Position numbers and translations under genes: made by a program. DNA of 64,000 nucleotides from Neoceratodus forsteri (Eukaryota; Chordata; Ceratodontiformes; Ceratodontidae): the NCBI GenBank assembly GCA_016271365.2, contig CM028129.1:1009125501-1009189500 (forward strand), in the 5' to 3' direction. Below are positions 10,488 to 21,676 of this stretch, piece after piece (positions within the stretch are counted from its first letter, which is position 1; every line of letters begins with the position of its first letter). The notes under the pieces were generated by a model. That model was given only the letters and a program-made list of their open reading frames with translations, searched no databases and was not told the DNA's origin.

Positions 10488-10971
10488 CCTCCCCAAAGTG
10501 ATCTCGGACTTCCTCTTGAACCAGTCCAGTACCATACCAGTTTTCTTCACTGAGCACTGTAGCTCAGGGGAGTGTAGACTTCACAGCCTTGATGTAAAAA
10601 GGGCTTTAAGTTACTACATGTCTCATACAAAGGACCATAGGCAGGACAGACAACAGCTGTTCCTCATTTATGGAGAAGTAGGTAAGGGGACATCTGCCTC
10701 AGAAAGAGCCATCTCTCGATGGATAGTTCAGTGTATCCAGTTTAGCTACTCAAAAGCAGGTAGGATGCCCCCTGTTGGGCTTAGGGCCCATTCTACAGGG
10801 GGTGTAGCTGCCACTACTGCAGCTATCCAAGAGGTGCCTTTGGTGGAAATCTGTAAAGCAGCTACCTGGAGGTCAGTCCACACCTTCACTAAGCATCATA
10901 GCCTGGACACCTGGTCCAGGAGTAATGCCAGGTTTAATACAGCAGTCCTGCAGAATCTTTTTCCTAAGTAG
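10488..10971 (+). pseudogene. DIRS-B tyrosine recombinase C-terminal part, catalytic residues lost
   Basis: About 160 codons are open, matching the catalytic half of the family A recombinase from LPKVISDFLLNQ to the stop at 10,969-10,971. Two catalytic positions are changed. The HxxR box reads AHSTGGVAA (Arg to Gly), and the nucleophile box reads KHHSLD (Tyr to His). The enzyme would be inactive even if whole. The 5' half was displaced when A2 inserted between codons equivalent to F and L of the FLPKV motif. Confidence 0.83.
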
Positions 10972-11010
10972 ATTGTTTACCCACGTCAGTGAGGTACTGC
11001 TGCATAGTCT

Positions 11011-11110
11011 GCAAGAAGTAATATTAGTGGATTCCTGGGGTTAGAAGAAAGAATTACTCACCTGTAGTAATCTTGTTTCTTCCAACGGGATCCACTAATA
11101 TTATTACTTC
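11011..11110 (+). repeat. DIRS-B internal complementary region
   Basis: Inverted arms AAGAAGTAATATTAGTGGAT (11,013-11,032) and ATCCACTAATATTATTACTT (11,090-11,109) flank a centre with TTACTCACCTGTAGTAATC. The centre is complementary to the right end at 11,850-11,868. It has the same logic as family A with unrelated sequence. Confidence 0.83.
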
Positions 11111-11512
11111 CCACCCTGCCTTCCCTGGCAGAATCAGTAAAAGCCTCTCCAGTGCTGATTGTATGAATACTTGGAGTGGTAGGCCATCTGCTGGCACTTC
11201 TTAGTAATGCTTTATAGCTTAGTAGGTGTCTTTTCCTTAGGTGAATCTGACATTTGGAAAAAAGGAATTTTTCTCTTTTCCTGTGATTTAATGTTTACTA
11301 ATTGTCCCAGTTGGGGCCTTATTTCTACTCTAATTAGATGTTACTGTGGCCTCTTTACAGGCTCCTAAGAAATCTGAGGTTAATGTAGGCAGTTGCACTG
11401 GGCAGTTCTTGAACTGAATGCACGCGCTAAAGATTCCAAAATTTGCATAGCATTTGGCTCCGGGGCAATGCTGGCTTAAAGGAGCACTGCAAGAAGTAAT
11501 AATATTAGTGGA

Positions 11513-11823
11513 TAATAATAAACTTTATTTTTATGGCGCCTTTCGAATACCAAGGTGCCTAAGAAATTTAAAATCACAAATCAAACAACAACATAAAGCA
11601 TATAAAATCAACAGTATTATCATGCCATCAGTCAATCAATCTCCGAATGCCTGGTGCCATAAAAAAGTTTCAGTGCTTGCTTAAATTCCTCCACAGTTGT
11701 ACACTCCCATAACCGACGGGGTAGATAATTCCAGAGGGTTGGGGCCGCATACATAAATGCTCTGGCCCCAGAAGATTTCAAACACACCCTTGGAATCTCT
11801 AGCAACTCCTCATCAACTGAAAG
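11513..11823 (-). mobile_element. LINE 3' fragment inserted in DIRS-B right ITR
   Basis: Read on the - strand, this encodes the extreme C-terminus of a jockey-group LINE ORF2 (ARAFMYAAPTLWNYLPRRLW). It then runs to a 3' tail whose complement reads AACTTTATTTTTATGGCGCC on +. The flanks AGTGGAT and AGTGAT are a likely short, decayed target duplication. The same tail type recurs at 37,204-37,299. Confidence 0.65.
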
Positions 11824-11868
11824 GAGTGATCCCGTTGGAAGAAACAAGATTACTACAGGTGAGTAATT

Positions 11869-14571
11869 TTTTCATCCCAGCCACCTCAGCTATTAAGGAG
11901 CAGATCCTCCTAGAGGCTTTCCAGGACAGCTTCCTGGTGCAGATGGTAAACGAGCCAACCAGGTTAGGTAACATTCTGGACCTAGTGCTGACTAATGGGG
12001 ATTTTTCAGGGGTCTGGGGGTGGAGGAGCCACTGGAAGGGAGTGACCACCACACAGTGTGGTTCTCACTTAACATGGGCAGGGAGGTGACAGGGACCAGG
12101 GTGTTGGACTTCAGGCAAGCTGACTTCGGTAGGAAGGGGGGATAGTGGTCGGGCATCTAGCCAAAATCCACCGACACGTGGATGCAAATCAGAAATGGGA
12201 GGTTATTAAGCTATGTCTCACAGAGGCCACTGGCTCTTGTACCAAGACACAAAGCAAAAAAGCTAGGTCCAAAAAAAAAAAACAAGTTGGTTAAGTGGGG
12301 AGGTGTTGGAGAAGGTGAGGGCAAAAAGAGCAGCCTTAAGAAGATGCAAGAGATCCAATCGAGGAGGAGAATCTGAAGAAATCGAGAGGTGACCAGAGCA
12401 GTCAGGGCAGCCAAGGCTTAAAGGGAGCTTAAGCTGGCACAGGGTATCAAAGAAGGAAAAAAGGATTTCTTCAGGTACGTAAGGGGGAGAGAAGGAATAT
12501 GCAAGGATCAAATTGTAAGGACCAAAAGGGTTGAAGGGTGGGTGGAGAAAGGGGAAGATCAGGCAGAAGCGCTCGATGAATACTTACGTATTTACTGTGG
12601 GAAAGGATGGGTCACTGCCTCAGGGGATAGGAAGGGTAGGCATGGGGGGCAGAGATAACTGATGGGGTAATCTCAGCGGGCAGGGTGCTGGAAGGCCTAA
12701 GGGCACAGTGGGTGGATAAGGCACCTGGCCCAGGCGGCATTCACCCCCGGGTTTTGAATGAGTTGACGGAGTTCCTGGCAGAGCTATTGGCAGACTTGTT
12801 CAATACCTCTCAAGGGACAGGGTGCTTACCCCAGGACTGGAGGATGGTGCATGAGATGCCCCTCCACAAAAGCAGTCCCAAGGATGATTAGGCAACTATA
12901 GACCAGTAAGCCTTACATCGATTGTGGGGAAGTTAATGGAGACCATCCTTATGGAGAAGTTGGTAACCTTTCTGGAAGGAAATAGTCTGCAGGACGGAAA
13001 GCAACATGGGTTTGTCTCTGGCAGATCCTGCCAAACCAGCCTGGTGGACTACTATGACTGGGTGACTAGGGCACTTGACAAGGGCCAGGCAGATGTCCTG
13101 TATTTGGATTTCAGCAAGGCCTTCGATTCAGTGCCACATTAGCAGCTGATTAGCAAGTTGGGATACCGGGGGCAGGAACGAGATGGTGAACTGAGTCAAG
13201 AACTGGTTGCAGGGGAAGCAGCAGAGGGTGGTGGTGGTGGTGAAAGGGTAACTCTGCAAGGGCTACGACTAGCAGAGTGCTGCAGGGCTTGGTACTGGGC
13301 CCGGTGTTGTTTGGCATTTCCAGATCGGAGCAGTGATGGATGACACAGTAGGGTGGCAGGGGCTGCAGGAAGATCTGACTAAACTTGAGTGCTGGTCAGA
13401 CACATGGCAACTGGGGTTCAATGCAAAAAAGTGCAAGGTCATGCACATGGAGCAAGGAACCCAAAGAGGTGTTACCAGTTGGGAGAGGTGCAGATAGCTA
13501 CTACAGAGGAAGAGAAAGATCATGGGGTGATAACTGAGTAAATGAACATGAACTACTCAGAACAGTGCAGGAAAGCAGCAGCTAAAGCCAATAAGATGCT
13601 GGGGTGTATTGCTAGAGGTATCACCTCCAGGAGAGGGGAGGTAATCCTGCCACTGTACGGGACATTGGTGAGGCTGCATCTGGAGTACTGCATACAGTAC
13701 CCTCCCCATGGCACTTAATAATTCACATATATCACTTTGCTCTTGTTATTTACCTAAGCACTTTTATGTTACTGCCATCCCTGCTGTATTTTCACCTGCT
13801 CTGTCCATACTATAGTAATCCCTACTATTCATTTTAGTATGAGTTACATGCCTGAGTTGTCCTTTTGTTCCCCTCCCAGTACTCTAAATTGCTTACTGTA
13901 AATTGCCAATCTGTATGTTCTTTGTAATGGAACTGTTGTCTTATGTACCATGGATGTATTTCAGTTGCCAACTGTATGTTCACTAAATGTAACTGATGTC
14001 TTATTGCACCTTGTATGTATTTCTGTTAATCCTCTGTACCCCCCTCCCCCGGTCGCACTGGGAGATGAGCAACTTGTTGCTCAGTGTGCTTTCCTGGTGA
14101 AACATTTCAATAAATAAAATAAGTACTGGTGCCCATACTTAAGGAAGGATGTTAAATTACTGGAGGGGGTCCAGTGCACAGCTACAAGGATGGTCCTGGG
14201 ATTGGAGGACAAACCCTTCGAGGAAAGGGTAAGGGAACCGAACATGTACTCCATGGAGGACAGGAGGGATAGGGAAGATATGATAGAGACCTTTAAATAT
14301 GTGACGGGTATTAACAAGACTGGTACAGAGGGGAATTTTAAGTTGGAGGGAGGAACACAAGGGGCATGGTCTGAGACTGGAGGGTGGAAGATTCAGGAGA
14401 GAAATTAGGCACTTTTTCCACGGAAAGGGTGGTATCTAAGTGCAATGCGCTGCCTGAGGAGGTGGTTTCCTGCAAATCTGTGGGCAGTTTTAAGAGGGGG
14501 TGGGACAAAGTGAGGGGCAGGGTCACCATTATGAGGGTCGGGAAGGGAGGGGCAGCTGTTGAGTAAGGGGA
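11869..14571 (+). pseudogene. CR1-I ORF2 (endonuclease end and RT), broken
   Basis: Non-LTR ORF2 remnant. Endonuclease C-terminal motifs appear first (SFLVQMVNEPTRLGNILDL near 11,930-11,990). RT follows: DKAPGPGGIHPRVLNELT near 12,717, then HGFVSGRSCQTSLVDYYDWV near 13,005, and LYLDFSKAFDSVPH near 13,100-13,140 with the first catalytic Asp. Downstream pieces (13,150-13,690, then 14,126-14,560) carry the C-terminal region (LEYCIQY; MYSMEDRRDREDMIETFKYV). Several frameshifts and stops are present. ORF2 nicks DNA and reverse transcribes in cis. This copy is dead. Confidence 0.78.
13701..14121 (+). mobile_element. LINE 3' UTR fragment inserted in CR1-I
   Basis: Flanked by AGTAC on both sides (13,696-13,700 and 14,122-14,126); uninterrupted CR1 at 58,995 has a single copy. 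The segment is noncoding and ends with a perfect stem-loop GAGCAACTTGTTGCTC (about 14,067-14,082), then an AATAAATAAAATA tail. This fits a 5'-truncated LINE with a 3' hairpin. Confidence 0.65.
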
Positions 14572-14650
14572 TGGCTAGCTGCACACTCGAGCAGACTTGA
14601 TAGACCGTACAACATTTATCTGCTGGCAGTTCCGTGTGTCCGTATGACAT

Positions 14651-15990
14651 CTCATCAAGAATATGGAGTTGAATGTTCCATAGAAGTCAGTCGGGTTGCT
14701 TTTTGATGCACTGCTTTAATATTTTTGAGTCCCTTTTTTGGTTGCACTTTATTTTCATGTGTTTTAGTGTAACTAATTATTAATAGTATGCAATAGGGTA
14801 ATTGCACAGCAGTTACATGTTAGTTGCATGAAACTACATTGCAGTTGAAATACAGTTACAGTGTAGTTGAGTGACACTTTAAGTGTAACCTCCCCCCTCT
14901 TCTTTTTCCACCAACAAGGCTCTTGTTTGTTGAACGGGGGCCTTTATTTTCAAAGAACAGGACTCTAAAATATAAACAAAATTGTATTATGAAAAAAAAA
15001 AAGCCATCAAAAAGTGTGCTTCTTTGTTCTCCGAACTTTCTCTTCAAAACCAGCTGGAACATCTCCAAGCTAAGCTCCTCCCTCCTTGGTAGTATACTCC
15101 TCTGCTGCGCCCCATGACATCAGATCTTCCTTTCCACTGGAAGACTCGGGTCTCTTCCTTCACAGCTCCATGCACAGTATAGGCCCTGAAGTTCTAACTT
15201 TACTTTGCTCAATTTTTTTGACAACTTCTTTAATTCTGGATCCCGTGGATTGCAAAGAAGCACAGTCCAGTCCCAGTTTCAAAGTACTCCCTTGCCTGTT
15301 ATCAGAAAATGTCTCTGACAGACTGGCACTCATTGTGCATTTACTGCCTCAGGGCAGAGCCGAACGCCCAGGCCTCCGGCCTATGTAAGTTGCTGTTGCC
15401 CTCCTTGCTGTAGGTCTATTACACCTGCCTTCTCCTTGGGTGACCAGATAAACAGGCCCCCCCGGTTTGCTTCAGGAACAGGTGTAAAGCATTATCCATG
15501 GCTGTGGGCTCAGCCTTTTAGCTTGCAGCCATGGAAGAGGCCTCAGCCCTTTCATAGGCATGTTTCAAAGCCTCAAGGAGGGCCCTTCCTGAGGTGAGAA
15601 GAAGGGCCGAAAGTCCCACTGTCATTCATGGGACTGGGAACAAGCGTGCTTGTGCTCTTCCTGCTCCTGCGATTCCTTCCACCACTCAATGGCCATGGAC
15701 TGCTTAGCCTCAGCCAAGCCTGTTCCGTTCACTAGCTTCACAGTACCCCTTTCAGGCTTCTTGGCCATGATGTTGGCCGGCCAGCCAGTTAAGATATTTC
15801 TTGATCCGGTGGACCCGTTGTTTGTGAGGATCGAGGGTGACTTGGTCCTAAGGACTCTGGTCCTTTTTACCCTCTCCCAGGAGGGTCAGGAGCAGTCGAT
15901 CGACGAGACTGTCTCTTCCCAGGAGTTGCCTCCTTCTGGGGTCCTGCAGCAGAAGCTGGTGCGTGTCTTGTAAAATGCCAGTCCTCTTCC
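14651..15990 (+). other. Unassigned interval before DIRS-A' gag
   Basis: AT-rich noncoding DNA to about 15,000 includes loosely repeated GTTACA/GTAGTTG words (14,800-14,890). From 15,040 to 15,990 it is GC-richer with short frames on both strands (for example 15,650-15,973 + and about 49 codons on - ending near 15,627). I recognise none of them. It may include the missing left part of A', but no family A ITR is visible. Confidence 0.4.
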
Positions 15991-16021
15991 TTCTCTTCCT
16001 ATTTTCCACTGTGTGTCTTTT

Positions 16022-18663
16022 CTGTCGTCTTAGTCTGAGCAGCGGAAATCCAAGTGCACCTGCAGCAAGCAAAACCCATTGAAAGACGGCCAGTCAGCTT
16101 GCTTGATTTGCTTGGGCCTCAATCACGACTCTGAGGCCTGCCAGCATTGCTGGAGTTTTAACCACAGGACCAGGATCCGTTGCCCGAAGGCCTTGCAGAG
16201 CCACCTGTTAGAGCAACAGATAATCGGCATGCAAAGGACCCCATCCAGACATGGCTCCTCATCTTCCTCGATTCTGAGGACTTCCCCTTCTTCTTCCCAT
16301 AAAGATAAGAAGACCAGCAGGAAACACCACCACAAGGATAAGCATAGACCCAGATTGGACTCCTGCTCCAGGTCCCCACACAAATCTGCAGCTTCGAGTC
16401 CCCACTCCCGCAGGAGAATGGACTCTGCCCCTCCAGGAGCCCTCACTCTGGGCTCCCATTGATGAAGCTTCTCACCTTAGGCCTGATGCCAGCGGGGAGT
16501 CTTTGGTGCAAGGGCCTTTGTCTGCCCTTTCTCCCCTGAGTCTTAGGCTGTTTCAGCATCCATCCGGGTATAAGCCACACAGACCAGCTGACTTCTCATT
16601 GGGTGGCAGGCAGGCACCCATCATCCGCCTGGCGTGAACGTCCACATTGTGTTACCAGGCGTCAGGGTCCGTCGACAAAAAGAGATGCCAGGAGCTCCAA
16701 GCGGGAGTTTGCCCCCCTAAACAACTGACTCCGAACAGCCGATGTCAGACTCCTACTTGCTCGACCTCCGCTACTTCGGGGTTGAACCAGGCCACACCCT
16801 CTGGCATCGCCCAAACCTCTGCTGTTGCTGGCCCCTCCAGCCTTCCCAAGCCGATGCCCGAGAACCCGTCGTCGGCTAACCTGACGCCAGACAACCTGGT
16901 GCCGGAAAACCCACTGCCAGATACCCTGCCTCTCATGGGACCACAGCTGGATACGCCTGCATCCCCTGACCTGACGACAGGGTTGCCCACTCCGGCGGGG
17001 CCGACGCCGGGTCCTTCTAATGTTCCCCATCCGGCACCGGATCCTCCAGATACCCTCTCATCTCTCTCTCAAGCGTAAGGGCCCTGTTCAGCTCGTGGTG
17101 GAACACCATTAAAGGGACCTTTGCCCAGGGACCCGCTTTTGGTTTGACTCGCTCAGGGGTCCCTCAGGCCCCTCAAAACAGACAGCTCCACCACCACCCA
17201 GAAAACCCTCGCCTCCACCAAAAAGGATCACTCCTCCTGACCGCTTGGACGAAGGGTCCCCAAGGCGACTTGGACAAAGATGCCATTCTTCATCCCAGTC
17301 TTCCACCAGATGCCGGCACTGCTCCCGTGGACACCGGTCCCGGTGTTCTTACATCCGCTCTTCTTCAGAATCTTCCAGCAGGAGCTCATCTTCCTCCTTC
17401 AGGTCTTCTGAAGGGTTTACTGTACTTCCTTCTCAGCCGGAGACCCACAAAGATTCCCCTAGGTCTCCCCCATATGATCCCACATTCATGGATGTGATGC
17501 ATCACATCCAGTTCCTCAGTCAGTGGAACACTGAGGACATGGAACTGGAAAGCCGTCATCTAGCCCAATTCCTAGACATGAGTGATCCTAAGCCACTGGC
17601 TGTGCTCCCATTGGTGGCCCCCTTCCAGGACGTCACCAGACTCACCTGGCGGTACCCTTCCTCAGCATCCACAGTCCCCAAGAAAGCAGACAGGCTCTAC
17701 AAAACCCTTGAAGAATGAGACATTCTTGGGAGAATGCCCCAGGGCTGATTTAATGGTGTTGACTATGGCCCATGGCAGAACAAAACAGCCTAGACATTTG
17801 AGCTCCCAGCCTCCAGACAATGAGTCCAAGAGGCTGGATCAGTTTGGCCACAAGGTCTACTCTTTGGCCACCTGTACCATTAGGTTGCTAAACTTTTTAG
17901 CGCATATGGTTCAGTACCATAAGTTCTTAAAGAAGAAGGCTCTGGAACTGGCCCAGGCACAACCAGCTTTCTCCCAAAAGTTAGAGCCTTTAGACATTCT
18001 CCAGTCAAGCCTGAACGTAGGAAAGCATGTTCTCTGCTCGTCTTACAACTCGGTGGATACCACCACCAGGGTGACCGCTATGGGAGTTTGCCTCAGGAGG
18101 TACTCCTGGCTTAGAGTTTCAGGCTTCTGGCAGGATCTCCAGGAAGCTATCCTGGACACCCCCTTCCAAGGGTCTGTTCTTTTCAAGGAAGACACCGAAA
18201 AGATTATTACAGGTCTCCAGGACTCCGGCAAAGCAGTTCAGTCGGTCTACAAAATGTACAGGTCAGAATCAATCCCCTGCCAGATGCAAGCCCTTTTGTC
18301 ACCCCACGGGCCAGCAATCCAGAGGTCAGCGGCCAAGAGGGCCTTCAAATGTAAGGCCTCCTCTCAGCCCTCAGGAACCGTGGGACCTAGAAATGCCAAG
18401 ACATCCCAGGTCTCCTTGCCCATTCCCAGCACCTCGACCGGACTCTTTGCCCAACCCCTCTCCTCCAGCGGAGCTCCTGGAGGAGGCGGTGGGGTGTCTG
18501 TTCTTCCTCTGTCTCGAGGAATGAGCCAAAATTACATCAGACGCTTGGGTACTCCAGTTGATAGAGAGAGGACATGCTCTGGAGTTTCTCCAAATGCCTC
18601 TGGACAATCCTCCGGTCCCTTCCAATTACTTCCCATCCCATGCCACCCTTATCCACGCTGAAA
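16022..18663 (+). pseudogene. DIRS-A' gag, frameshifted
   Basis: The zinc module is intact near 16,050-16,160 (KCTCSKQNPL, CLICLGLNHDSEACQHC), followed by a Ser/His/Lys-rich stretch (KTSRKHHHKDKHRPRLDS). The frame then shifts several times through a Pro/Thr-rich region (16,650-17,080). It resumes as helical gag in 17,245-17,718 and 17,582-18,661 (ASTVPKKADRLYKTLEE; LRRYSWLRVSGFWQDLQEA). Order and motifs match A2 and A3. The last frame is open for 359 codons to 18,661. No start can be chosen with confidence. Confidence 0.78.
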
Positions 18664-20330
18664 TTCAGGCCCTCCTGTCTGAACAGGCCATACAGCCTGT
18701 CCATCTGAACCAATGAGGGAAGGGGTTCTTCTTCCATTTCTTCTTGTTCCCCAAGAAGATGGGAGATCTTTGCCCTATACTCGGCCTCAGCCACCTGAAC
18801 ACCTATGTCGAGTACAAGAGGTTCAGAATGGTGATCCTACCAGGCCTTCTCCCCATGCTCCATCAAGGGGACTGGTTCTGTACGCTCAACATGCAGGTAC
18901 GCATACCTCCACATCATGGTACTTCCGGCCCACAGAAGGTTCCTACGCCTCACCTTCCAGGGGAAACACTACCAGTTCCAGGCCTTGCCCTTTGGTGTGT
19001 CCTCGGCTTCTCATGTCTTCACCAAGTGCGTAGCCGTGGTGGCCACGACCCTTGGAAGACAGGGCCATTACATCTGTCCTTACCTACACAAGTAGCTTCT
19101 GGCAGCCTCCACCAGAGATCAGCTGCTGTCAACCCTACCAGACACCTTCATGATGTTTTGGGAACTGTGGATTACACTGAATCTCCCCAAATCGTCCCCT
19201 TGGCTAGTCAAAGACTGTGCTATATCTGGGCAATCTTGGACACCTCCCAAGGGAAGGCCTTTCTCCCTCCCGACAGGGCGAATTGTCTTCTGGCTCTGGC
19301 TCAGGGGATCTCTTCTCTCCAGGTCTTGGCACGGACATTCCTCCAACTTCTTGGCCACATGGCGGCTGCCATAGCGACATTTCCTCTGGCGTGCCTTTAT
19401 GTGAGAGTTCCCCCAGTTGACTCTCAGAGTACAGTGGGACCAACCCTTGGAAGATCTCGAACATCCAGTATCCATTGCAGATCTCCAGGGTGATGTCATA
19501 GACCCTGATATGGTGGCTGACCCCTTCCAACTTGGAACTTGGGATTACTTTCCAGAGGGATACCTATCAGCAGATCCTGACAACAGATGCATCAGGTCAG
19601 GGATGGGGAGCCCACTTTCAGGATCATCAAATGCAGGGGACACGGTCTTCCTTGGAGCAGACCCTCCATATCAGTGCCTTAGAGATGAGGGCGATCCTCT
19701 ACGCTCTACAGGCATTCAAGATGGATCATCTTCTGGGCCCCCTGTTGATCCAGAAGGGCAATATGTCCGTAGTTTTTACATCAACAAGCAAGGGGGAACT
19801 CACTCGTATTCCCCTCTATAGGGAGGCCATGCATGTGTGGTTCTGGGCCATAGAACACAGTAATTCTTACAGCTGTTAATGTTCCAGGGGTTCAAAATAC
19901 CTTGGCTAACTGCTTAAGCAGGTCTCGATCCAAGGCCCATGAGTGGGAGCACCAGCAGTCCATAGCGCAGGATCTCTTTGAAAGGTGGGGGCGTCCAGAG
20001 CTGGACCTCTTGCATCCCTGTCCAACACCAAACTGCCCAGTTTTTGCTTGCTAGATCCAGGACCTGGTGTTTTCTGGTGAGACACATTGTCCCTCTGCTG
20101 GACAGGGAGGTTTCTTCACGTCTTCCCAACCTTTCCTCTCCTCCAAAGAGTCCTACTCTAGCTACAGTCAGAAGGGGCAGACATACACCTGATCACTTCC
20201 CTTTGGGCTCAACAGATTTGGTTTCACCTGCTCCAGCAATGGGCAATGGAACCTCCAGTCCCCCTGCCCTCGTACTTACTCTCTCACTAGCAAGGCACCC
20301 TGGTCCATCCGGACCTCAGGTCACTGCATC
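18640..20330 (+). pseudogene. DIRS-A' reverse transcriptase / RNase H, broken
   Basis: RT motifs: HFFLFPKKMGDLCPILGLSH (18,730-18,790), MVILPGLLPMLHQGDWFCTL, YQFQALPFGVSSASHVFTKC (about 18,970-19,030). The active-site box has decayed to CPYLHK followed by a stop near 19,095. Several shifts occur between 18,890 and 19,500. RNase H is recognisable at 19,570-19,620 (TTDASGQGWGAHF) and 19,680 (EMRAILYALQAF). The extension at 19,990-20,300 is poorly preserved. Confidence 0.78.
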
Positions 20331-21368
20331 TGCATGCTTGCATGCAGACCTAGCCACGGCCTGCTATGGGGTTTCCCCTAGGGTCGCAGCGGTTCTGGTT
20401 GCGATGAGGAAATCTTCCACCAGAGCAGCTTGCACTGTAAAGTGTAAACGGTTTTGCCTGTGTGCTTCCACCCATGCTCTAGACCCTTTCACCTAGCTGG
20501 TGAATTATGTTCTGGAGTACCTCCTCTCTCTTTCTGATTCTGGGCTCCACTACTCGTCCATCAAGGTGCATCTTTCTGTAGTTTCGGCCTATCACGCACC
20601 TGTGGAGAGCAAGACACTTGCTCAAGTTAGACCTGTCCCGCACCTTTCTTGCATGGCATGCTGCACCTGAAACCGCCCATTAGGGACCCTGTCCCTCCAT
20701 GAGATCTTTTGTTTTTGTTACAGAAACTTATCTTGCCTCCCTTCGAGCCAGCCGCGGACAGCGAGCTTCGCTTTCTGTCATGGAAAGCATTATTTTTAGT
20801 TGCTGTTACTTCAGCTCAGAGAATTTCCGAGCTTCAGGCTCTGATGTGCAAAGAGCCATATTTAGTTTTCCATAAAGACAGGGTTTCTTGAGGACTAATC
20901 CTAAGTTTCTTCCAAAAGTGGTGTCAGAGTTCACACTTAATCAAGACATCCATTTACCAATTTATTATCCAGAGTATTCAATTCGTGGGGAGGCCCTGTT
21001 GCACACTCTGGATATTCATAGGTTGCTTTGTTATTATGTTGACTGCACCCTTTTGATCAGAAAATCTAACCAATTGTTTGTTTCCTTTGATCCAAAAACT
21101 ATAGGGGCCCCAGTTGCCAAACAGACTTTATCTCAGTGGTTAGTTAACTGCATCACATTCTGCTACCATAAATGCAACAAACCTTTACCAGGACCGGTTA
21201 AAGATCACTCCACCAGGGGGTTGCTGCCTTTTTCGCATCATTGCAAAACATCTCTGCAGCGGACATCTGTGCAGCTGCTACACGAGTTCAGCACATACTT
21301 TCATCAAGCATTACAGCTTGTGCATTGCCTCTAGACGGAAGGCCGGCTTTGGCCTAGCTGTCCTCTAG
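20290..21368 (+). pseudogene. DIRS-A' tyrosine recombinase, broken
   Basis: The core-binding part is at 20,400-20,590 (YSSIKVHLSVVSAYHAP) and carries a stop and shifts. The catalytic part is cleaner: LFLVAVTSAQRISELQAL holds Arg I (about 20,790-20,840). A TGA at 20,889 is followed by 148 codons to 21,334 containing DHSTRG (HxxR). After another shift, KHYSLC keeps the nucleophile Tyr near 21,311. The end is a TAG at 21,366-21,368. Catalytic residues persist but the frame is broken. Confidence 0.8.
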
Positions 21369-21465
21369 AGACTACTCTCTTGAGAGCTTCTGCTGGCACT
21401 CTTTTCCTCCTCCCATCTGACCTGTGTTTCTCCTGTGACTGCTTGAGAATTGGTCCTAGTGGTGT

Positions 21466-21559
21466 AGCTTGCTGCAAGAGCTCACCCTAAGTAAGATAGT
21501 ACAGTTAAATAAGAATTTACCATAACAGTAGATCTTTGAGAAGTGCTCTTGCAGCAGGT
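21466..21559 (+). repeat. DIRS-A' internal complementary region
   Basis: Near-palindrome, GCTTGCTGCAAGAGCTC to GTGCTCTTGCAGCAGGT, with a GTACAGTTAAATAAGAATTT centre. It lines up with the A-family ICR with scattered substitutions. Confidence 0.8.
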
Positions 21560-21676
21560 GCTGCTTTCCCTCCCTCCTTCCTCCTGTCTTCTTTCTTTCC
21601 CTTATACATGGGATTGCTAGAATCTCTTCGGTTCTCCATCTAGTACAGGCCGGGTCTCTGGCAGAAAGACTGAGGT

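Larger units (their letters stand above)
10488..11868 (+). mobile_element. DIRS retrotransposon, family B, 3' fragment
   Basis: The fragment begins in mid recombinase at the right end of A2 and runs through its own ICR (11,011-11,110) to a right end TACTACAGGTGAGTAATTTT at about 11,868. Its terminal sequences differ completely from family A, so it is a separate family. A LINE fragment interrupts its right ITR (11,513-11,823). Just downstream, CR1 coding sequence begins in mid domain, which indicates that B inserted into a CR1. The B 5' part should lie left of A1, outside the window. Confidence 0.82.
11869..14650 (+). mobile_element. CR1-type LINE (CR1-I), 5' part displaced by DIRS-B
   Basis: This stretch holds the end of an endonuclease domain, an RT domain and a 3' tail similar to that at 58,939-59,526, ending with a repeated CGTGTGTCCGTATG-like motif. 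It starts abruptly at the right end of DIRS-B and is interrupted by an unrelated LINE 3' end at 13,701-14,121. Confidence 0.8.

Noticed and set aside
15086..15388. A 100-codon host gene frame
   Set aside because: No recognisable domain, start context or splice signals. Frame length is within chance for this composition.
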